DNA of 64,000 nt, taken from assembly GCA_027943335.1 (NCBI GenBank), contig BSBK01002051.1:2501-66500 (forward strand). Direction: 5' to 3'. The stretch is from Chamaecyparis obtusa. Lineage: Eukaryota; Streptophyta; Pinopsida; Cupressales; Cupressaceae. The notes beneath the pieces are model-generated. The model did no database searches. It saw only the letters and a list, made by a program, of their open reading frames with translations, and was not told where the DNA came from. The position numbers and the translations under genes are program-made. Positions within the stretch are counted from its first letter, which is position 1. Each line of letters begins with the position of its first letter. Below are positions 58,944 to 64,000 of this stretch, piece by piece.

Positions 58944-61900
58944 AATGGAAGAGGTCGCGGTGGACGATCTGGTGGACAGTCATATGGTGGCCGAAATGAA
59001 GATCCGAAAAAGAAGGATGAGGCCAGTAACAGTCAAATTAGCGAGAAAATAATTTCAATCGCTTCCAGGATTAGAATAATAGAGATCAGAGAGGAAGAGA
59101 AAGAGAACAAGGATCTAGAAGAGGTGGCTTCCGTGGAACATGTTTTCACTGTGGAGAAGAAGGTCATAGGGCATTTGAATATCCTCAGCGCCAAGGCAGA
59201 ACGGACAGGAGAAATGAAGGCCAGGCCAGAGTTGCACATGTAGATGAAGATGCCAGATCATCAAATTCTGAAGATGCTGAAAAAGGAGAAACGTTGATTA
59301 ACAGAAGAGTCCTGTTGAGTGGTGAGAATGAACCTGAGCAAAGGAGGAGCCTGTTTCGCACCAGGTGCAAGTGTGAAGGTAATTGTTGTGATGTGATTAT
59401 TGATAGTGGAAGCACTGACAATTTGGTGTCATAAGAGATGGTGACAAAGTTGAAGCTCAAGAGATAGAAACACCCACATCCATATCGGATTGCCTAGGTA
59501 CAGGATGACCACAAGGTCATGGTCAATGAACAATGCCTAGTGAAGTTCAAGATTGGCTGATACCAAGATGAGGTATTATGTGACATCATATCTATGAATG
59601 CATGTCATATGTTGTTGGGTAGACCATGGCAGTTTGACAGTTGTGCTGTACATGATGGTCGTGCGAATACCTATTCCCTGACAAAGGATGGAGTGCGACA
59701 TAAGCTAAATCCATTGAAGGAGACTGAAGAAAAGGTATGTGGTAATGCAAAGATAACTTTTGTTGATGGAAGAAATTTCCTAGATGGTATGAGGCATGAG
59801 CATGTATATTTTGCTTTAATTCCAAAAGCTGGTAAAGATGAAGTAGAAGATGTTCCTGTAGAAGTTGCAGATTTGTTGAATGAGTTTTAGGATATTGTAT
59901 CCGATAACGTGCCTAATGGATTACCACCAGTCAGGAAGATCAGTAATCAGATGGACTTGATCCCATGAGTGAGTTTGACGAATAAGGTAGCACACAGAAT
60001 GACACCTGCAAAAAGTGAGGAGTTGAACAGACAAGTACATGAACTCTTAAAGAAATGATTGATCCGTGAGAGTCTGAGTCCCTGTGCTGTACCAGTGGTA
60101 TTAGCACCAAAGAAGAATGGAGAATGGAGGATGTGTACAGATTCTAGGGCAATAAACAAGATCACAATCAAGTATAGGTTTCTGTTGCCACGAATGCATG
60201 ATATTATGGACTGTTTGAGTGGAGCTGTGTATTTCTCAAAGATAGATCTGAAGAGTGGATATCATCAGATTCAGATCAGAGAAGGAGATGAATGGAAGAC
60301 TGCCTTCAAGACAATGGAAAGACTATATAAGTGGTTAGTCATGCCTTTTGGGCTAACCAATGCGCGGAGCACTTTCATGCGGCTCATGAACGAGGTTCTG
60401 AAAGAATTTTTTGGTAAGTTTGTCATTGTTTATCTTGATGATATTTTGATCTTTAGTAAGACATTGGTTGAGCATATGATGCATATTCGTATGGTATTTG
60501 AGAAGTTGAGAGAATAGAAATTGTTGATTAATTTGAAGAAGTGCAGTTTTGTGAAGAAGGAGTTAGTGTATTTAGGGTTTGTAGTTTCAGCAGAAGGTCT
60601 AAAAATGGACCCAGAGAAGGTACAGGCTATCCTTGAATGGCCTACTCCAAAGAGTGTTACTGAGGTAAGATCTTTTCATGGTCTAGCTAGCTTTTACAGA
60701 AAGTTTATCAGGAATTTTAGTAGTATTTGTGGACCCTTGACTGAAATAATGAGAGGGGATAGAAAAGAGTTTAAGTGGACAAATGGGGCAGAAAAGAGTT
60801 TTCAATTGTTGAAACAAAAAGTTATAGAAGAACCTGTTTTAGCACTTCTAGATTTTAATAAGGTGTTTCAAGTAGATTGTGATGCTAGTGGTACTGCAAT
60901 AGGAGCTGTTATGAGCCAAGAAGGTAAACCTGTTGCTTATTTCAGTGAGAAGTTAAATGATGCCAAGAGGAAATATTCTGTTTATGATCAGAAATTTTAT
61001 GCTATAGTTCAGGCATTAAAGAAGTGGAGACATTATCTACTTCCTAAGGAGTTTATTTTGTATACTGATTATCAAGCTTTGCAATATTTGAATAGTTAAG
61101 GAAAGTTGAATCAGAGGCATTTGAAATGGGTTGAGTTTTTGCAGAGTTATACATTTGTTTTGAAACACAGGAGTGGAAAGTCTAATAGGGTTGCAGATGC
61201 TCTTAGCAGAAGGCAACTATTGCTGACAAAAATGCAGATTGAAGTGGTTGGGTTCAAGGAACTCAAGAATTTGTATCCAGAGGACCCTGATTTTGGTGAA
61301 GCTTGGAAAGCTTGTACAGAACCTGTTACTCAAGACAGGACGAAATGGTTGGATTTCATCATCCAGGATGATATGCTATTCAGAAGGAGTCAGTTGATCA
61401 TTCCACGAAGTTCTATGAGGGAGAATCTCATCAAGGAGAAGCATAGTGGAGGATTGGCTGGACATTTTGGTCGTGATAAAACCCTTGGTTTGGTTAGTGA
61501 GAATTATTATTGGCCACAGTTGCAGCAAGATGTGAAGAAGTTTGTACAGAGTTGCAGAGTATGTCAAATGGCGAAAGGAGTTAAGTAGAATACAGGTTGT
61601 ACCAGCCATTGCCTATACTAGAGAAGCCTTGGGAGGATATCAGTATGGACTTTGTTCTTAGTTTACCAAGGACACAGCGGGGACATGATTCAATTTTTGT
61701 AGTAGTTGACAGATTTTTGAAGATGACACATTTCATTGCCTGTAAGAAGACTAATGATGTTGTTCATGTAGCAGAATTGTTTTTCAGAGAAGTAGTGAGA
61801 CTTCATGGTTTGCCAAAGACCATAGTTTCAGATCGGGACACTAAGTTTGTTGGATATTTCTGGTGAACATTGTGGAAGAAGTTGAAGATAGATTTGAAGT

Positions 61901-62694
61901 TCAGTTCATCACATCACCCACAGACTGATGGACAGACAGAGGTGGTGAATAAGAGTTTGGGAAATCTACTGAGATGTTTGGTTGGGGATAAGCCAACAGG
62001 ATGGGATTTGATTTTACCACAGGAAGAATTTGCATACAATAATTCTATCAACAGGAGCACTGGTAAATCACCATTCCAGATTATATATGGAAGTAGTCCA
62101 AGAAATGCATCTGAGTTGAGAAAGATAGATAAAGCAGAACTAAGTAGTGCTGAGGCTGAGGATTTTGCAGAACATTTGAAGAACATCCATGGGGAGGTGA
62201 GGAAGCATATTACCAAGATGAACGCACAGTATAAGGCTAAGGCAGATGAGAAAAGAAGGTATAAGGAATTTCAGGTTGGTGATGAAGTCATGGTTCATTT
62301 GTGGAAGGAGCGATTTCTAGTTGGTACATATAACAAGTTGAAAATGAAGAAGTTTGGACCATGTAAGATATTGAAGAAGCATGATTCAGGAAATGCATAT
62401 GAGGTAGAATTGCCTAGTGAGCTGAATATTTCACCAGTGTTTAACATTTCAGATCTGACAGAGTATCATGAAGGAGGTGTTGAAGATGAGATCACAACAG
62501 CACAGTTGAGTATTCCAGCAACTCATTCAGACACTAAAGAGATCGAAGACATACTGGACAATCGTGTTGGTAGAAGCACAAGGAATAGGAAATATGAAGA
62601 GTATTTGGTCAAATGGAAAGGATGACCTGTAGAAGATTCATCGTGGCTAACAAAGGAGGAGGTTAACCGTCTTGGTTTTCCTCTGCACATCTGA
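58944..62694 (+). pseudogene. Pol of the second chromovirus body (protease, RT, RNase H, integrase, chromodomain)
   Basis: One frame can be followed with stops. Protease has VIIDSGSTDNLVS (active-site Asp at 59402). The reverse transcriptase runs about 59985-60517, with [20 protein letters not shown] and YLDD at 60431-60442. RNase H follows from 60521 ([16 protein letters not shown]). Integrase has a His-His-Cys-Cys region at about 61430-61570 and a core with [21 protein letters not shown] and [11 protein letters not shown], so all three acidic residues are present. The chromodomain lies at about 62541-62660 (EIEDILDNRVGRSTRNR, YLVKWKG). Stops lie at 59430-59510, 59888, 60518, 61097, 61586, 61864 and 62623. 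It is close to full length but inactive as it stands. Confidence 0.92.
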
Positions 62695-62732
62695 GTCGTG
62701 AAAGGGTCACTTCTCAAATTACCCTAGGTGTC

Positions 62733-63578
62733 TGATGCAAGAGCATCCTGGGTGTAAGAGCAATCTTGCATCAGCCAAAAATATTTCTATTTTTATATTC
62801 AATAAGGGCTATTTTAGTGCAGAGCTGCTATTTATGGAAAGTTACTATTTTTGGTAATTTTTGCATGTGCTCAGAATGATCTAATTTCTTTCTTGGAGGT
62901 TCATTTTGGTCATGTAAGTCTGCCAGTAAAGTTTCATTGCCAGATCAAGTGTATATTGGAAGATATTGAAGATTTTCAGTATTGGCAGCAGGGTACAGAA
63001 CCTTTGAACTTAGTTTTGAAGGCTTTAGAGGCTTCGGATGAGGTCAAAAATTTGGGTGATGGGCACTTGCGTGGGTCAAGCCTGTAGAGCGCTTCATGGC
63101 ATTTCTGAAATGGGATTATAATAGTCGATCGGGTCAACTGGTGATGACTTATGGTCTTCGAAAGTTGGGCCACCTGAAATGGCGAAAAATAATTTTTTTC
63201 AAAATTTTTGTTTGGTTTTCAAAAGTTATCTTGAGCCGACTATGATGTAATAAAATGTAAAATAAAATAATTCTAAGTTTGGTCGGCCTTATTGGCTAAA
63301 ATTCTGGAACCTTCCCAAGCGGTGGATAATTGCCTATATAAGGAAGGTTGTATTCTTGTCTTAGGTAGTTCAGAATAGTCCTGCGTAATAGTTCGAGGCT
63401 TTGTCCTACAGAATATTGTAAGGGAATGCCCATGTGGCTTTGCATATTGTAATTCTGAAAGTTTGTAATTCCACATTTGTGGAGATAATAAGAAGCCAAT
63501 TTTTCTGTTCTTGCATATTATTGTTCTTGTTTCTCTTTTTCTGTTATGTGTTTGTGGTATTAAAGGAAGCACCCTTCA
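62733..63578 (+). repeat. Chromovirus LTR 3, shared by the second and third bodies
   Basis: 846 bp from TGATGCAAG to CCCTTCA, with TATATAAGG from about 63335. Closer to LTR 2 than to LTR 1. Confidence 0.9.
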
Positions 63579-63583
63579 TCAAG

Positions 63584-63595
63584 TGGTATCAGAGA
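63584..63595 (+). other. Primer binding site, third body
   Basis: TGGTATCAGAGA, 11 of 12 bases of the initiator tRNA-Met complement, 5 bases after LTR 3. Confidence 0.85.
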
Positions 63596-63682
63596 AGGAG
63601 TTCTTGAGTGTGTAAACAGATCACCGACTGTGAGGCAGTTTGCACCAGGACTGTGGCTAGGGTTTCAGCGCGCATCGCAAAA

Positions 63683-64000
63683 ATGCCTCCACGAAAGGAA
63701 CATGGCGGAAGAGCTGGTGTTGTAACACCTGAGGTTAGAGAGCTGCAGAGACAAGTGCGAGCATTGCAAGAAGAGATTCACAGAAGAATAAATCTTAATG
63801 TCAAAGATGAAAGCGAGGATGAAACCGAAGAAGAATATCAAGAAGGAGAAGCTGAAATTGTGAACCAGGAGGAAGAAAGATTTTTTCGGGCAATTTCCAA
63901 GATTGGAAAAAGACCTAGGATTGAGGTTCCTACATTTTCTAGAAATCTTAACCCAGAGGAATTGATCGACTGGATCAATGAATGTGAGGAGTATTTTGAG
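63683..64000 (+). CDS. Start of Gag of the third chromovirus body, open to the window edge
   Basis: ATG 63683 opens MPPRKEHGGRAGVVTPEV and the frame stays open for all 106 codons to the end of the window, through the coiled region, the acidic EEEYQEGEAEIVNQEEER stretch and the beginning of the capsid core (LIDWINECEEYFE). Unlike body 1 the start codon is intact, and unlike body 2 the segment reads VPTFSRNLNPEEL, as in body 1. Whether this copy is complete cannot be seen here. Confidence 0.8.
   Translation, partial: MPPRKEHGGRAGVVTPEVRELQRQVRALQEEIHRRINLNVKDESEDETEEEYQEGEAEIVNQEEERFFRAISKIGKRPRIEVPTFSRNLNPEELIDWINECEEYFE

Larger units (their letters stand above)
54030..64000 (+). mobile_element. 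Tandem chromovirus (Ty3/gypsy) array sharing LTRs, continues beyond the window
   Basis: The order is LTR (54030-54874), deleted body (54875-57237), LTR (57238-58083), full-length body (58084-62732), LTR (62733-63578), start of a third body (63579-64000). Only single LTRs lie between bodies, and there are no target duplications at the inner junctions. Unequal recombination between LTRs of sister copies is the simplest origin. The left end interrupts a copia reverse transcriptase at 54029/54030, where CTACC would be the target duplication; its partner lies outside the window. Confidence 0.9.

Overview
The window reads as nuclear DNA of a large, repeat-rich seed plant genome. The evidence is three classes of plant LTR retrotransposon (a Ty3/gypsy Tat-lineage element, Ty3/gypsy chromoviruses and a Ty1/copia relic), a captured plant mobile domain gene, and long tandem satellite arrays. 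The very long solo LTRs beginning TGTAATG would fit a gymnosperm, but that is a weak inference. I found no intact host gene, no rRNA or tRNA gene and no CRISPR array. Nearly every coding segment is a decayed retroelement copy.

Positions 1-46841 are essentially one array of a 160-bp satellite broken up by insertions. The array is seen in three blocks (3910-10331, 26658-35569, 39376-46841; about 142 monomers). It is interrupted by a 16.3-kb Tat-lineage element on the minus strand (10332-26657) and by a 3.8-kb solo-LTR-like insertion (35570-39375). A second, window-truncated copy of that LTR family lies at 1-3909. The satellite resumes in phase across the two complete insertions, and 5-bp target duplications can be read. 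Each 160-bp monomer is almost wholly palindromic: two 76-bp inverted repeats (29-bp arms with an 18-bp loop; 36-bp arms with a 4-bp loop) joined by two 4-bp linkers. One loop is found flipped at the right end of the array, next to a CT-rich microsatellite (46842-47300).

The Tat element carries, in minus-strand order, LTR, tRNA-Lys-type primer site, long leader, gag, protease, G-patch, reverse transcriptase, degenerate RNase H, a second archaeal-type RNase H, and integrase. Downstream of pol, on the opposite (plus) strand, it carries a plant mobile domain gene with its own TATA box, at least three exons and spliceable introns, now a pseudogene.

The right part (47301-64000) is a nest of retroelements. 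There is a 5'-truncated chromovirus with integrase, chromodomain and LTR (48757-50309). Beside it is a Ty1/copia relic split into RNase H (50310-50615) and reverse transcriptase (53456-54029) by a 2830-bp TG...CA insertion with a perfect 5-bp duplication. The copia reverse transcriptase is broken again at 54030 by a chromovirus arranged in tandem with shared LTRs: LTR, internally deleted body, LTR, full-length body, LTR, start of a third body that runs off the window. The first body lost about 2.29 kb between two copies of a 7-bp microhomology, fusing gag to integrase.
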